64,000 nt of DNA, taken from contig CM018032.1 in assembly GCA_008638375.1 (NCBI GenBank), positions 58,161,382 through 58,225,381 of the forward strand. The letters are read 5' to 3'. The DNA is from Nyssa sinensis. Its lineage: Eukaryota > Streptophyta > Magnoliopsida > Cornales > Nyssaceae. A model generated the notes under the pieces. The model was not told the DNA's origin. It saw only the letters and a list, made by a program, of their open reading frames with translations, and did not search any database. The translations under genes were made by a program, and so were the position numbers. Of this stretch, positions 50,980 through 62,015 are shown piece after piece; within the stretch, counting starts at the first letter, position 1, and each line of letters begins with the position of its first letter.

Positions 50980-51570
50980 CCAATCCTCAAGCGACACGTG
51001 TGTCAACACATCAATTAGAGACTCGGTCATCCAAAGCATTCAGAGTAGACCTATGAAACTTAAAGGGCCGAACTCACGCCTACAGAGCAGAGCTACTTTC
51101 TTATGAAAGCTTATAAGTCCGAGCACGGACCTCCAGAGCACTTTCCGCTATACAGGGCTCATCACCACCTCAATATCTGCCAAGCAGGAAATAAGGAAAC
51201 AGTCTTCTACAAGGAAACTGCCACACATGGTAATCTCTATTTTGATATAATGTCCAACATGGAAACTACTATCTCCGATGATCAAATCTCTACTTTCACG
51301 GATCAAAATCCTAATCGACTTAGGAAAGCCACCAGCTATATATTAAACCCTAGAGGTACGCTTTATTTTCTATGCTCATTCTTTGGCTTACATTACAGTC
51401 TTTTCAATTCAGTTTATTGACTTAAGCATTGGAGCGGCTACCGCCGGAGCCAATCCGGTGGTCCTCTGATCATCTTTTTGAGTGTTTTTCAGGTCGCAGA
51501 CGGTCAAAGTCGGCTACAGCCAAAAAGCGCAGCATCCATTTTCTCTTTTCACAAGCTCTAAATTGACACT
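50980..51570 (+). mobile_element. Ty3/Gypsy-type LTR fragment
   Basis: Contains CACGTGTGTCAACACATCA, a TATA box with CTATATATTAAACCCTAG near 51335, then TTGACTTAAGCATTGGAGCG and CCGCCGGAGCCAATCCGGTG followed by TTTTTCAGGTCGCAGACGG. This order is typical of the U3-R-U5 of plant Tat/Athila-type and related non-autonomous LTRs. Neither the boundaries nor a partner LTR could be fixed, so it may be a solo LTR or fragment. Confidence 0.55.
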
Positions 51571-52110
51571 CTAACAGACCCATGACCATCTTCTAGTGAG
51601 AGGTGAAAGTAAGATTCATGATTTCGTCATTGAAAAAGGTCATGAATTACTACTCAAGCTAGAACAGCTCACGGGTGCTTCTTAAATTTGTTGAGTTCAT
51701 TCCTCAATTGGTAGGAGAGGATGAAAAAAGAAAGCCATTTGAAATTGCTTCTTTCTAAGCCTTAAAAATAAGTATGGCGTCATTTCGTTTCGATATCTAG
51801 CAAGATGTTAGAGCATCTCCAATGGTTACTCAAACACTAACTCAAATTTAAATTTGAGTCAAATTTCACAAAAACCAGCTCTAGTGGTTACTCAAACCAA
51901 GACTCAAACAAGTTTTTACTCAAATCTAAACCTAGATCTGCGCACTATTGTTCACAAACTCATATTTTTAATGGTAATACTTTTTACCTTAACTAGCCTC
52001 TTCTCAAATGGAAAGGAAAAGGAAAAGGCATGGAAAAGAAATGGAAAGTAAAGGTTGGAGGAAACAATACCTGGCGGGAACCAACCATCAACAACCGATC
52101 TGAGATGGTG

Positions 52111-52220
52111 CTTCGCAATCTGCGGTAAGAGGCTTCGATTGGCTGTGGAGTTTCACGATCGGCGGTGTAGCTTTGCGATTAACGGTGGAGCACCATGATC
52201 GGTGGTGGGGCTTCGCGATC
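52111..52220. repeat. Subterminal minisatellite, about six 20-bp units
   Basis: Variants of CTTCGCGATCGGCGGTGGAG repeat in tandem (CTTCGCAATCTGCGGTAAGA, CTTTGCGATTAACGGTGGAG, CTTCGCGATC...). Subterminal repeats like these often bind transposase, though that is only inference here. Confidence 0.6.
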
Positions 52221-52350
52221 TTTGAGTAGTAGAGAGGGACTGTGACGAAAGAAGAGAGACCATCAATGGCAAAAGAGAACTGTAAGGGAGGAAGAGGGAA
52301 GAGGGGAGCAAGAGAGAGAGACTGGCAGAGAGATTTGATAGAGGCGATAA

Positions 52351-52351
52351 G

Positions 52352-52380
<29 letters not shown>
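52351..52380. repeat. (GA)n microsatellite
   Basis: GAGAGA run inside the left part of the Harbinger element; it generates a spurious Leu/Ser-rich open frame on the minus strand. Confidence 0.8.
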
Positions 52381-52388
<8 letters not shown>

Positions 52389-52760
52389 CAACAGTGATAT
52401 TTAATAAAGGCGGTAAAGAGAAAAAGACCATGAGAGTGATATTTAGGGTTAGTGGGTTTTCTTTGAATTGGACAGTAATGGGCTAATTTTTAAAATTAAA
52501 TTGATTTGAGACGAGAGAGCAGAGAGGCAGAACGGTAGAAAAAAGTAGGTGGGCTACGTGAGTAAAAAATCAGAACGGTAAAATTATAGACTAGCACAGA
52601 AGTCCTAAAAATATCAAAAAGGTAGAAAATTTACTTCACTAAACAGTAGAATTTTTTCTTATACATTTTCACTTCACTTCACCATTTTTTACCACATCTT
52701 TATTAATTACAATCTTTCTTTCATTACATAGTTGTAGTATTTTTCTCTTTATTTTAAAAA

Positions 52761-53784
52761 ATGAATGATTATACAATGTCTCTGAATTTAAAGGAAACTC
52801 ACGGTATTGAAATTATTTCTGAAGAACAAATTCAAGATCATATTTGTCGTAAAGCGTTTAATATCATCGAAGATGAATCACTATGTAGAGCTTGGTTGGC
52901 TGTCTCCCAAGATCCCGTTACAGGCAATAATCAAACGATGAAGGTATTTTGGGAATGTGTTTTAACTTCTTTTTGTTCACAACCAAATGTGCATCAAAAT
53001 TGAACCACAATTTCATTGAATCACCGATGGCAAGCAATTCAGAAGGCAGTCAACAAATTTGCCAGGTTTTATGAAAAAGTACAAAATAGGCAACAAAGTG
53101 GAAATCGTGAAATGGACAAGGTATTATTTTTACATAAAACTATTTATAATTTTGACTCTCTCTATAAGTTTAATTAATTAACTGTTATTTAAATTTTCAG
53201 ATGAATAAGGCCAAACGCATGTACCATGTGATTCAAAAGAAATACTTCACATTTCATACGTGTTGGGGAATATTGCAAAATAGTTGCAAATAGGAGGAAA
53301 TTAGAGCACTAAGCAATAAATCGAAAGTACAGACTTCATTGTTTTTGAGTCCCGCAAGTCATTCTAGTCCTATTACTCCAATATCTCTCGGATCTGCTAT
53401 TGAATTAGAACAACAATCTTCAAGAGAGAAATCATAGCGCCCAATTGGTAATAAGGCTGGAAAAAAACAACAACAAAAAATAAGGTTATTGATGAAGCTA
53501 GGTATGTTGCTTTGGACTTAACTCAAAACCGTATTGTTGAACTGTTGTCGAGTATATCTTCTTAAAATATTGAAAAAGATTAAGGGAAGGCTATGGATCG
53601 CCAAACAAAAGCCGAAAATAGGGAGGCACAATTGTGTATATTGACAACGATGAATGATAGAGAACAGAAAAATGAGGATTATAAAATAATGTCAATGGAT
53701 ATGACTAATTTAACTCCTATGCAGAGATCTTATTATGAGGAACTTCAAAGACAGATCATTGCTCATAATAGTGATAGGGTCTAA
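52761..53784 (+). pseudogene. Harbinger Myb/SANT-like accessory protein, broken
   Basis: Begins at ATG 52761 (MNDYTMSLN). The first 80 codons include ESLCRAWLAVSQDPVTGNNQ and FWECVLTSFC, the trihelix/SANT-like start of the PIF/Harbinger ORF1 group (often annotated as glutathione S-transferase T3-like or NAM-like). A stop follows. Later frames carry LNHRWQAIQKAVNKFARFYE, TFHTCWGILQ and a C-terminal part at 53593-53784 with MDMTNLTPMQRSYYEELQRQ. Such proteins help the transposase enter the nucleus and bind DNA. Several stops and an intron-like gap make it a pseudogene. Confidence 0.8.
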
Positions 53785-54095
53785 TTTTCAATGCCTTATA
53801 TTCAATGTCATTTTTTATTTTCAATTTGATTTTCGTATTTGTAATGTAATTTTATTTTTTAAATGTAATGTTAGAATGATTTGAAGTAATGTTTTTATTT
53901 TCAATGTAATGCTATTATTTTTAGTGTGATTTTATTATTTCAATGTAATGTTGTTATAAAACCACAACCAACACAATGAATCTAACAAAAGGATTTAGAT
54001 TAGAAAGATAAAAAAGAGTTACATCTTAAAAAACACAAATCCTAAAAAAGAGAGTTACATCTTAAAAAACAAAAAACCAAATCCTAAAAAAAGAG

Positions 54096-55421
54096 TTACA
54101 TTTCTTCACGACGTTGCCACAAATGCTCAATTAAGTCATTACGAAGGCTATAATAAGCATTCTTATCTCTCATTTATAAATTACGAGATAAGAATGAATC
54201 AAAGTCATTGTTACGAGCCCGCGAAATAATTATAGATGGATTATGCTCTGATAATGTTTCATAATCACAAATATTATAGCCACCCCGCTCATTTTCAACG
54301 ATCATATTTTGTAAAATAATACATGTCTTCATGATATCTCCAAGTGTATTGGGATCCCAAAACTGTGTTGGTCTACATACAATTGCAAATCAAGATTGAA
54401 AAACTACAAAAGCCCGTTTGACATCATTTCTCACTGATTCTTGCATCATAGCAAAATATTGCTTCTTTGCTCCTTGTGGAGAAGAAATTATTTAAACCAT
54501 TGTTGCCCATGGAAGAAATATGCCATAAGTGAGATAATATCCCTATATTATAATTGTGTCCATTGATAGAGTAATTAGCTAGGGGGCTTGTCTATGGATG
54601 AGCTCAGAAAATAAAGGCGAATGGTCCAATACATTAAGATCATTGTGAGACCCCAACATTCCAAAAAAGGCATGCCAAATCCACAGGTCATATGAAGCTA
54701 CTGCCTCAAGAATAATAGTAAGTTTTTTTACATGACTGCAATACTGACCTTGTCATGTTGTCGGACAATTCTTCTATTCCCAATGCATACAATCCCAGCT
54801 TTCTAACATTCCAAGAAACCCCCGAGTTTCCCCAATAGCAAATAATCTAGCAATATCATCTGCCGTCGAAGATCTGAGATACTCATCCCCAAAAATTTCA
54901 ATAACAAATCGATAAAAATGTTTTAAACTTTCAATTGTAGTGTTTTCTCCAATTCATACATAATCATCCAATGCATTTGCTGGCATTTCATACGCTAGTA
55001 TTTTGATAGCGGATGTCATCTTTTGAAGTGGGGATAATTTAAGATCTTCAGCTACATCAACTTTCTGAACAAAATAAACATTGTGTTTTTCAATAACATT
55101 AAGAATACGCATAAATACCTCACGCGCCATTTGAAAGCGTCTCCTGAACATTGGAGGCGGGTAAACTGGATTCTCTACAAAATAATCAACAAATAGTTGA
55201 TCATGACCCTTTCTTCTTTTGCGGAAAATATGTTTCTGGCCTACAACAGAACCACCGTGTTCTTTTTGTTTAGCTACTTTTGCTCTTAAAATTTTCAACA
55301 TTTCAGCAATAGTCACTTGATGAAGAGTCACAAGTAATGTTATTTATTCTTGTTCATCGTCATCAGAAGATGATAATGATGATGAAAAAGAAATGAGTAA
55401 AGAAGTTTTTAAAGAATTCAT
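54096..55421 (-). pseudogene. PIF/Harbinger DDE transposase (ALP1/HARBI1-like), broken
   Basis: From ATG 55421 an acidic Ser-rich start (SSSDDDEQE) meets a stop, then a 125-codon open segment (54954-55331) has PPPMFRRRFQMAREVFMRIL and KMTSAIKILAYEMPANALDD. Downstream come WIGENTTIE, YLRSSTADDIARLF, GFLGMLESWDCMHWE, ILEAVASYDLWIWHAFFG with GSHNDLNVLDHSPLF, and IMKTCIILQNMIVENERGGY, interrupted by at least seven stops. The first two catalytic Asp positions survive, but the third acidic residue (normally ERAFG) is Lys in VKRAFVVF. It cannot be active. Confidence 0.9.
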
Positions 55422-55837
55422 TTTATTGAGAATGTTGAAGATGAGTTTAAGATAAAAAAATTATACTTATTTGTAGAAAAAAATTAGAGGGGGAAAAAAT
55501 TTGGGAGGAAATGTTTTGGAAAGAATTTTTTAAGATTTTGAGACATACAAAATATTTGAAGAATATTTATTGGAGGGAAATTCAAAATGAAAATTAAATT
55601 ATTAGAATAAAGAAAGAGGTGAAAGATTTTGAAGGAAATGAAAATTGAGAGTGAACGAAGTTTGGAGAGAAAAATATAAAGAGAATTTTTTTGAAAAAAA
55701 ATAAAATAAAATATCTTTTGAGATAAGGTAGAAATTTTTAAAAAAATTATCTTTAGAAAATATATAATTCAAATTCAACTTTTAATCAAACTTTGAAGTT
55801 AAATTTGGATAAAAATGTGAAATCATCGCCGATGCTC

Positions 55838-55929
55838 TTGCTCCGTACTTTTCCCAGTTTTCTAAACGGCGTCGTCCCCTGCCTCGTTTTAGCCACTGGC
55901 TTGACGACTATAGCTCTAAACTGCAAGCC
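55838..55929 (+). promoter_or_regulatory. BLOS2 5' leader squeezed against a transposon end
   Basis: Only 92 bp separate the Harbinger terminus from the BLOS2 ATG. The sequence is C/T-rich with GGCGTCGTCCCC, typical of a plant 5' UTR, and shows no TATA box of its own. Either the promoter lies within the transposon or transcription begins upstream at about 51.8 kb. Confidence 0.45.
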
Positions 55930-58900
55930 ATGGCCGGGAAGGAGCAAGAGCGAGACGAACTCGCTGAGTCACTAAACGATCTCTTTACCAGTGTCTCCAC
56001 CATGATCAAAGGCGAGCTTCAGGTACTCTTTCTGTCTCTCGTTTCTGTGATCTCGATATCTCGTATTTTACTAAATCTAGGGCTATAGCGATCGGACTTT
56101 CTTTAGTATATATACCCAAACGATTCTGGTTTAATTTTATTTCTATGAATTAATTATTTTTACTAGTTATGGTTCTTTCTGCGTAAATTCCCAGTTCCTT
56201 GAAATTACCATCCACATGCTGTCATTGGTTGGCGTACAATGAAAAGCATGGAATTTGTAGTAGTTAATGCATCCGAAAGAACAGTAAACGTGAAAAACCC
56301 TGGTTTTGATGATCCAAAATAGTGATAAATGTTTAACTGATATTGGAGATGTGTGATATCAAATGCAAGAGTTTAATTCGAGAAAATGTTTGACATTTCT
56401 AACGCTATTGTTATGGAAACTCTTTGTATTAAAATTTCGCTTCCTGGGTCTTCCACCCTGAAACACAAATTTGGGCTTTGTTATCTTAAATTTGAAAGGA
56501 AGGAAAAAAATTTCTCAGTGAAAGAAAACCATTTATGAGCATTTTCTGTTCCATTCTCCCTCATCCCGAGGGAACTTGTGGGAGCATTTTAAAGGATACC
56601 TCTCAAAACCAATATTATTATGACAGGGAAGTGAAATTATGAGATTTATTATATAATCTAATTACCTCCAATTTGTTTTCATGCAGTGTTTCATTATAAT
56701 TTTGAGTTTATTTGAATTTAATTTGCTGTATCACTTTTTACCCCCTGAATTTTGAAGTTCATTTTTCCTTCTTATGTAGTTCAATTATCATGAGTTACCC
56801 TTTGCCTTTGGTTCCCTTAGGGATGTTAGACCTGAAGCTTCTCGAAGTATTTTACTAATTTCAGGATTTTATTACATTGTTTGCCCTGGAAAACACAAAA
56901 TTATGGGTTGCGTTCTTTTCCCACGGTTTAGAATTCATGGGAATTGACAAATCGTGTGATTTGAAAAAGATATGATTTGTAAATTATTTGTTGTTTTTTT
57001 CAACATAAGATTTTATATATTTTCTGGGAATTTTCAATTTTATGTTCTTTTGTTTGATGAGAATTTAATACTAAAAGTGAATAGACCAATTTTTTTTTTT
57101 TGGGGGGGGGGGGGGGGTGGAGATAACAAAAATTTCTTTACTCTACATGATACAATAGATAAATAATGGAGTTTTCTACAGTGGAAAGAACAAATATAAT
57201 TAAACTTATTCAAGAAAATCTAGTAAAATATCATAAGAGAACAACTAATGGATTACTCGTAGTGATGAAGATGCACGAGCAGCCACATTCTTCTCAATTC
57301 TTCATCCTCCAAGGAACATATCTTTTTTCATCTTTTCATGAGAATATATGACAAATACTCACAAGCTTCAATGATAAGACGAGTTAAAATCCGGTATTTT
57401 CTTTATTTCTGGTAAAAATATGCTCATGCCTTTCAGATTTTCATTAAAAAATGTTTCAACTCACTTGACACAATCTTGTGTACTAGTCTGCTTCTTGTGA
57501 ACTTTGGCAATCTTTTTCTTTTTTGACAAGTCTTCCTCTCCATTGGCATTTTATTGATATGCTGATTAAGATAATTTACAATTCTCTTTATGTACATCTT
57601 ATTTGATAGAAACTATAGATCGTACGTTCCCTTTCACATGTAATTATGTATATTGTAAGAACATATTTCTTTCTGAAAAAAAGGAAAAGAAAAAAGAAGA
57701 TATATATATCCTATATTTGCAATTTTTTCAATTGTTACTGAACAAAAAAAACTAAAATAAAGAAGAAAACCTTCTAAGCAAACTCATAAGAACAGAGAAG
57801 GAAGAATAGGAGGAGAAAAAAGATGGTGAATAGACCTGCAAAGTGGGTCTTGTCAACTGGAGAAGAGGTTGGCTATAGTTTTAGGTGAGAATAGGTTGGC
57901 TATCATAGACATAAGTTTCTCATCTTCGATAGCTCTTTGGCCAAACTTCAATATTAGTATAATATTTGTATAAATAAGCACTCTTACAAACTCCCCATCT
58001 TTTACTTAAGTTAGTGCTCTATCCTTTATGCAGTGGTTTCACTTACATATTGTTGGCTGATATTTTTTTTTTTGATAAGTAATAATTGTATTATAAACAA
58101 AGATTCATCTATTTCTCTCTTGCCAAATGCTCTACAATAGGCAAGTAGGTGCCATCCTCCACACTTCGCCTCTCCCCCTTGAACCCTCCACCCTTCCAAC
58201 CCAAGAGCAGAGCTTTCACTGTAGCGGGAAGAACCCAAGAGATGCCGAAAAGGGATAAAATTAGGCACCAACAGTCCCTTGTTACCGAACAATGGACAAG
58301 CAAGTGATCCATTGATTCCACTTCACTGTTGCATATAACACATCTATTTACCATGTAAAAGCCTCTTTTTTTACAGATTCTCAAAGGTCAAGATTGCCCC
58401 CCAAGCGAAAAAAGCCGCCTTAGAAGGGATCTTTGAATACTAAATGATCTCTGATGGTTGCTTAGTCTACAAGATGTCTTAGGAAAAACAGTCTTTTAGT
58501 CATGGGGCCTTTGTTTCTTATATGGATATCCAAATCCCGTGTAATTTTTACTTGGGCAGAATTCTTAAAATCATTTCCCTTTTTGACAAAATTTTGGATT
58601 ACCACTTTTTATGATTGAATTTTAAAAAATTCACTTGATTTTAAAGTCCTAAGATTTATCTAAAAAGGACATTCTAAAATCTTCAAATCATCTGATTTTT
58701 CAAATTTCACTCATCAAATGATGCCAAAGTAGAAAACCTTGGTGAATTTTAATTCCCTATGAACTTGAATTTCCTGTATTCCAATTTTTTTTTAAAGAAA
58801 ATTCATTTTTTCTCCTTTTTATTTCTTTTTTAAAGCTATACCAAAAACAGTCAGAATTGCAATATTTTTCATTTTCTGCATAGATTTTGCGTTGATACTT

Positions 58901-59835
58901 GAGAAAACTTCAAGCAACAAACAATGATGCCAATGAAAGAGAAGATTTAGATTGTCTTAAAATTAGACTGAAATATAAAGCCTGGTAATGAGATGTGAAC
59001 ATTTAGTTATTTATATTTGCGTGGGAATGGGCTAGTAAACAGAACTTCATCTAGCTTTAATAACATAGCCTAATGTAACCAAAGCTAGAGGCAGTCTGGA
59101 TCTAGCTCTGATTCTCATTAGGAGATGATTTCCATGTCCGAAAAATGTTTGGGAAATGGTTCTAGAGATATGGTGTGGAGGACCATCATATATGGAGGAT
59201 AGTGGTTTCGAGTCTTTTGACTAAAAAAAAGGGTCATATAGGAAAAATATAGTGAATTATCTGATTTTTCTGTATTGCTCCATTCAAGACGATGAACTCC
59301 CATATTAAAATGTTGGGTAAATCAAAAACGGGGCCATTCATACATGCCTTCGTAGATTTTGCCAAGGAATTGCAACATCATTTTACCGTGCAAAGAGTGT
59401 GGCGAAGATGAAGCAACATCAAATACTAATGGACTTTATTATCTGAATGACTTCATGCATTGGGAGCTCTGCATTTCTAATGCAACTTTTTTTTAATATT
59501 TAACTGAATTCAAAAGAATATACTGGTTCTGTGGAAATGACACTTCAAATTGTTAACATATTTCTCAGGGGACAAACAATCTTCTAGAACTTTTGGAGAA
59601 GATGAATGTGAGAGTGGCAGAAGAGTACAAAGGCTTCGGTGATGTGGCTTCTGGGTTAAGGGTTTTTGTGGAGCAGCTAAAGTCCAAGAGTGGTTGCTTT
59701 GATGAGTATGTTCAGCATATTGATGCAATAGAACAGCAAGTGACAGAATTCGAAGCTGTAATTTCAATGCTTGATAAATATGTTTCTTTGTTAGAATCAA
59801 AAGTGCAATCTTTCTATCAAATGCCACCTTCCTAA
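55930..59835 (+). CDS. BLOS2: BLOC-1 subunit 2 (BLOS2)
   Basis: A small coiled-coil subunit of the BLOC-1 complex, which in plants and animals acts at endosomes in sorting membrane proteins toward the vacuole or lysosome. Two coding exons: 55930-56022 (31 codons from MAGKEQERDELAESLNDLFT to ...GELQ, GT donor) and 59569-59835 (after TTTCTCAG; GTNNLLELLEKMNVRVAEEY, then GFGDVASGLRVFVEQLKSKS, ...LDKYVSLLESKVQSFYQMPPS, TAA). The protein is 119 residues, the family's usual size in plants, with a heptad-rich helix through most of it. The 3.5-kb intron holds a LINE tail. The frame is intact. Its promoter is abutted by a Harbinger element. Identified from recalled Arabidopsis BLOS2 similarity. Confidence 0.94.
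56023..58062 (+). other. BLOS2 intron, first part
   Basis: AT-rich, no gene recognised. Contains a T-run passing directly into a G-run at about 57091-57120 (assembly-prone) and small open frames without similarity. Confidence 0.6.
58063..58440 (-). mobile_element. 5'-truncated LINE tail in the BLOS2 intron
   Basis: T-run at 58063-58073 with GATAAGTAATAATTG is the complement of the 3' end. Minus-strand frames encode the zf-RVT domain (KKRGFYMVNRCVICNSEVES, MDHLLVHCSVTRDCW, LSLFGISWVLPATVKALLLG) and just upstream KAAFFAWGAILT. Homology ends near 58440. Confidence 0.85.
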
Positions 59836-61155
59836 ATATAGTTATGGTTATTTTTTTATATTGATTTCAACATTTATCCTCATGACTAGGTCCAAGGTTT
59901 TGTATAATTTGTGCGCGTGCTCGCCCCCTAGTTTTTTTTTTCTTCTTCTTTTTGGGGAGCAGAAATACCAGGCTGATTGCTCACTTTTATGTTAATTCTG
60001 TATTATCAATCCCATGCCAATGAAATGCAATCATTTGTTCTACTTTTTTGATGTGCAATATAGAGTAATGATAGCAGGTGTTGTGATGAAATCAATGCAA
60101 TGCATTGCTAAAATACAGGTTTTCAGGTTTTGTTTGGTTTTCAACAGAAGTTAATTTTGAAATTGGCAATGAGAAACCAGCTAAACTCTCAGTTCGTGCG
60201 TTCATATACCAAGCAGAACCTGTTTTGGTTAGATGGCTCGTGGTGGAGGGTGGGAGTAGAATGGGAGGAATGAGACTAAATGAAATGAAGAGAGTTCATT
60301 TCTTCCATTAGACGTGCCCTATCACTCTTGTGATAGAAATAGGATTTTCCCATTTCTGATCATGTTTGGTACATAAGAATAAAATAATTATTTTATGAAA
60401 TAAAAATGATATGGAATAGAATAAAGATTATTTATTTAAGTCGAAGGAATGTTTAGAATGATTTTAAATGAAATATACATTTTTAGTCATAACAAATAAA
60501 AATAATGTATGAAAAAAATTAGATGCCAAAGTTCAAACATGACCTTAATCAATTGGTCAAACCAACGTGTTCCGTTTCTCACTCTTATTACAATAATTTT
60601 ATCTTTTTGTGTTGTCATCCTTTTCTGCTAATGGCGTTACACATGATCTAGCTAGACATGAGCAGTTTATTAATTCTATTTTAGTGTGGAACCACTTTCT
60701 TTTCTCCTAAAGTTCATTAAAGCTAATCTTGTTTTTTCGTCTTAAAAAAATTTTACACCTTTTTCTCAAGAAAGAAAAAAATGGCACGCCTTCATATTTT
60801 AGTCAAGAAATACGTAAACAAAAAATGTTTTACATTCAAAATTTCTATATCGAATGATGCATGATAAAAAAAAAATAATGAAGTACTAATTATGACATTA
60901 TAAACTATTATTCCCCCAATCTTAACCCTATCTAAGAAAAATTATACTTAACATGAACTCCTAAGGACAAATTATAAATGAACTCAATAATTTTATAAAA
61001 TTACACTTAAATCGACACGAAAAACAATAAATTACACTTAAAGTTAAAAATTTTACATTTAAGCTAAACTAGCCATTCACTGCATGTTACCGGCAAAATT
61101 AATGATAATACATAGTGAACTGTTGGTATTAGACAGATTGCAGGCACAACTATTT
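59836..61155. other. Downstream of BLOS2, no gene recognised
   Basis: BLOS2 3' UTR at the start, then AT-rich sequence. A 36-bp segment at about 59859-59896 (TTGATTTCAACATTTATCCT onward) recurs at about 61156-61194. No transposon ends could be supported. Confidence 0.5.
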
Positions 61156-61181
61156 TGATTTCAACATTTATCCTCGTGACT

Positions 61182-61330
61182 AGGTCCAAGACTTCAACGT
61201 TAGTTTTCCACAATGGCACCAACATACCACTGCGCTACAGAATAATTTAACCCAATCTCTAAAGCTACAACAGGTGCTTGACATGAAAGCAAGAGAGATT
61301 ACAGAGGTTGATGCTCAAAGGAATCATTAA
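61182..61330 (+). other. Unplaced exon-like open segment
   Basis: After TTTATCCTCGTGACTAG, a plausible 3' splice site, an open frame of about 47 codons runs to TAA: it includes DFNVSFPQWHQHTTALQNNL and LQQVLDMKAREITEVDAQRN. Gln-rich and amphipathic, it looks like the coiled-coil tail of a real protein, but I cannot name it. It lies between BLOS2 and RpoT on the plus strand. It could be an alternative last exon of BLOS2 or a displaced gene fragment. Confidence 0.35.
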
Positions 61331-62015
61331 TATCAATCAACACATTTTCATTCTGCCTTTACACTGATAAGAAAAGTATATATAAACCTCAAAATTAGAG
61401 GGCTTAGACCAGACCAACTCCCACAACAGCTGTATAGATCCAGTAGCAGGCATAGTTACAAAATCTGCTGTATCAAATCCCCTAGGGACAATTGATTGGG
61501 GTTCTGCTTTTGCATTGGTTCTGCGGCCATGAATGTTTCTGTTGTTTCAGCGTTTCTTATGTCAAACTATTGCGGAAACGCATATCCCAATCACTTGAAT
61601 GGATCATGAAGTTTAGTGTCATTCACATAAATTTATGACATGACTTGCCGACAAGTTGTGGATGTTGATCATTGAATATACCTCAGAAAAGCTTCTACAC
61701 CATCCTATGGCAGAGACTCACCGATAGCTGGAACTTTTTTGTTGACTGTACAAGTGAACCCAAAGCTTGGAGTTGAAGGTCGAACCAAGTATAGAGGCAT
61801 CGTACCATGGAGAGATCTTCTCAATGCTCAACGACATATGACAAGATATACATATATAGAGAAAAACTGTACCTCAATTCTCGGTCAGGTGCAGTGCGGA
61901 AAACCCTCCTCTTTGCCATGCCAATAAATGGAAGCAGATGGAAAAAGCGGAGATGGTGAGAATGTACAGAGGCACCATGTCACCCGTAAAGAGGAAGAGT
62001 AGCTCTTGGATCAGA
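61331..62015 (-). other. 3' UTR/downstream region of the RpoT gene
   Basis: Follows the RpoT stop codon on the minus strand. No coding similarity. A short plus-strand open frame at 61739-61927 matches nothing known. Confidence 0.5.

Larger units (their letters stand above)
51811..55837 (-). mobile_element. Degenerate PIF/Harbinger DNA transposon (4,027 bp)
   Basis: Left end GAGCATCTCCAATGGTTA, right end (complement) GAGCATCGGCGATGATTT; the shared GAGCATC and spacing are typical of PIF/Harbinger ends. Flanking triplets are TTA and TTG, a decayed 3-bp duplication. It contains the two convergent genes of this group: a Myb/SANT-like protein on plus (52761-53784) and the DDE transposase on minus (54096-55421), both broken. 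A run of six imperfect 20-bp repeats lies near the left end. Confidence 0.88.

Noticed and set aside
52153..52431. Ser/Leu-rich minus-strand open frame
   Set aside because: Produced by the (GA)n tract and minisatellite inside the Harbinger element.
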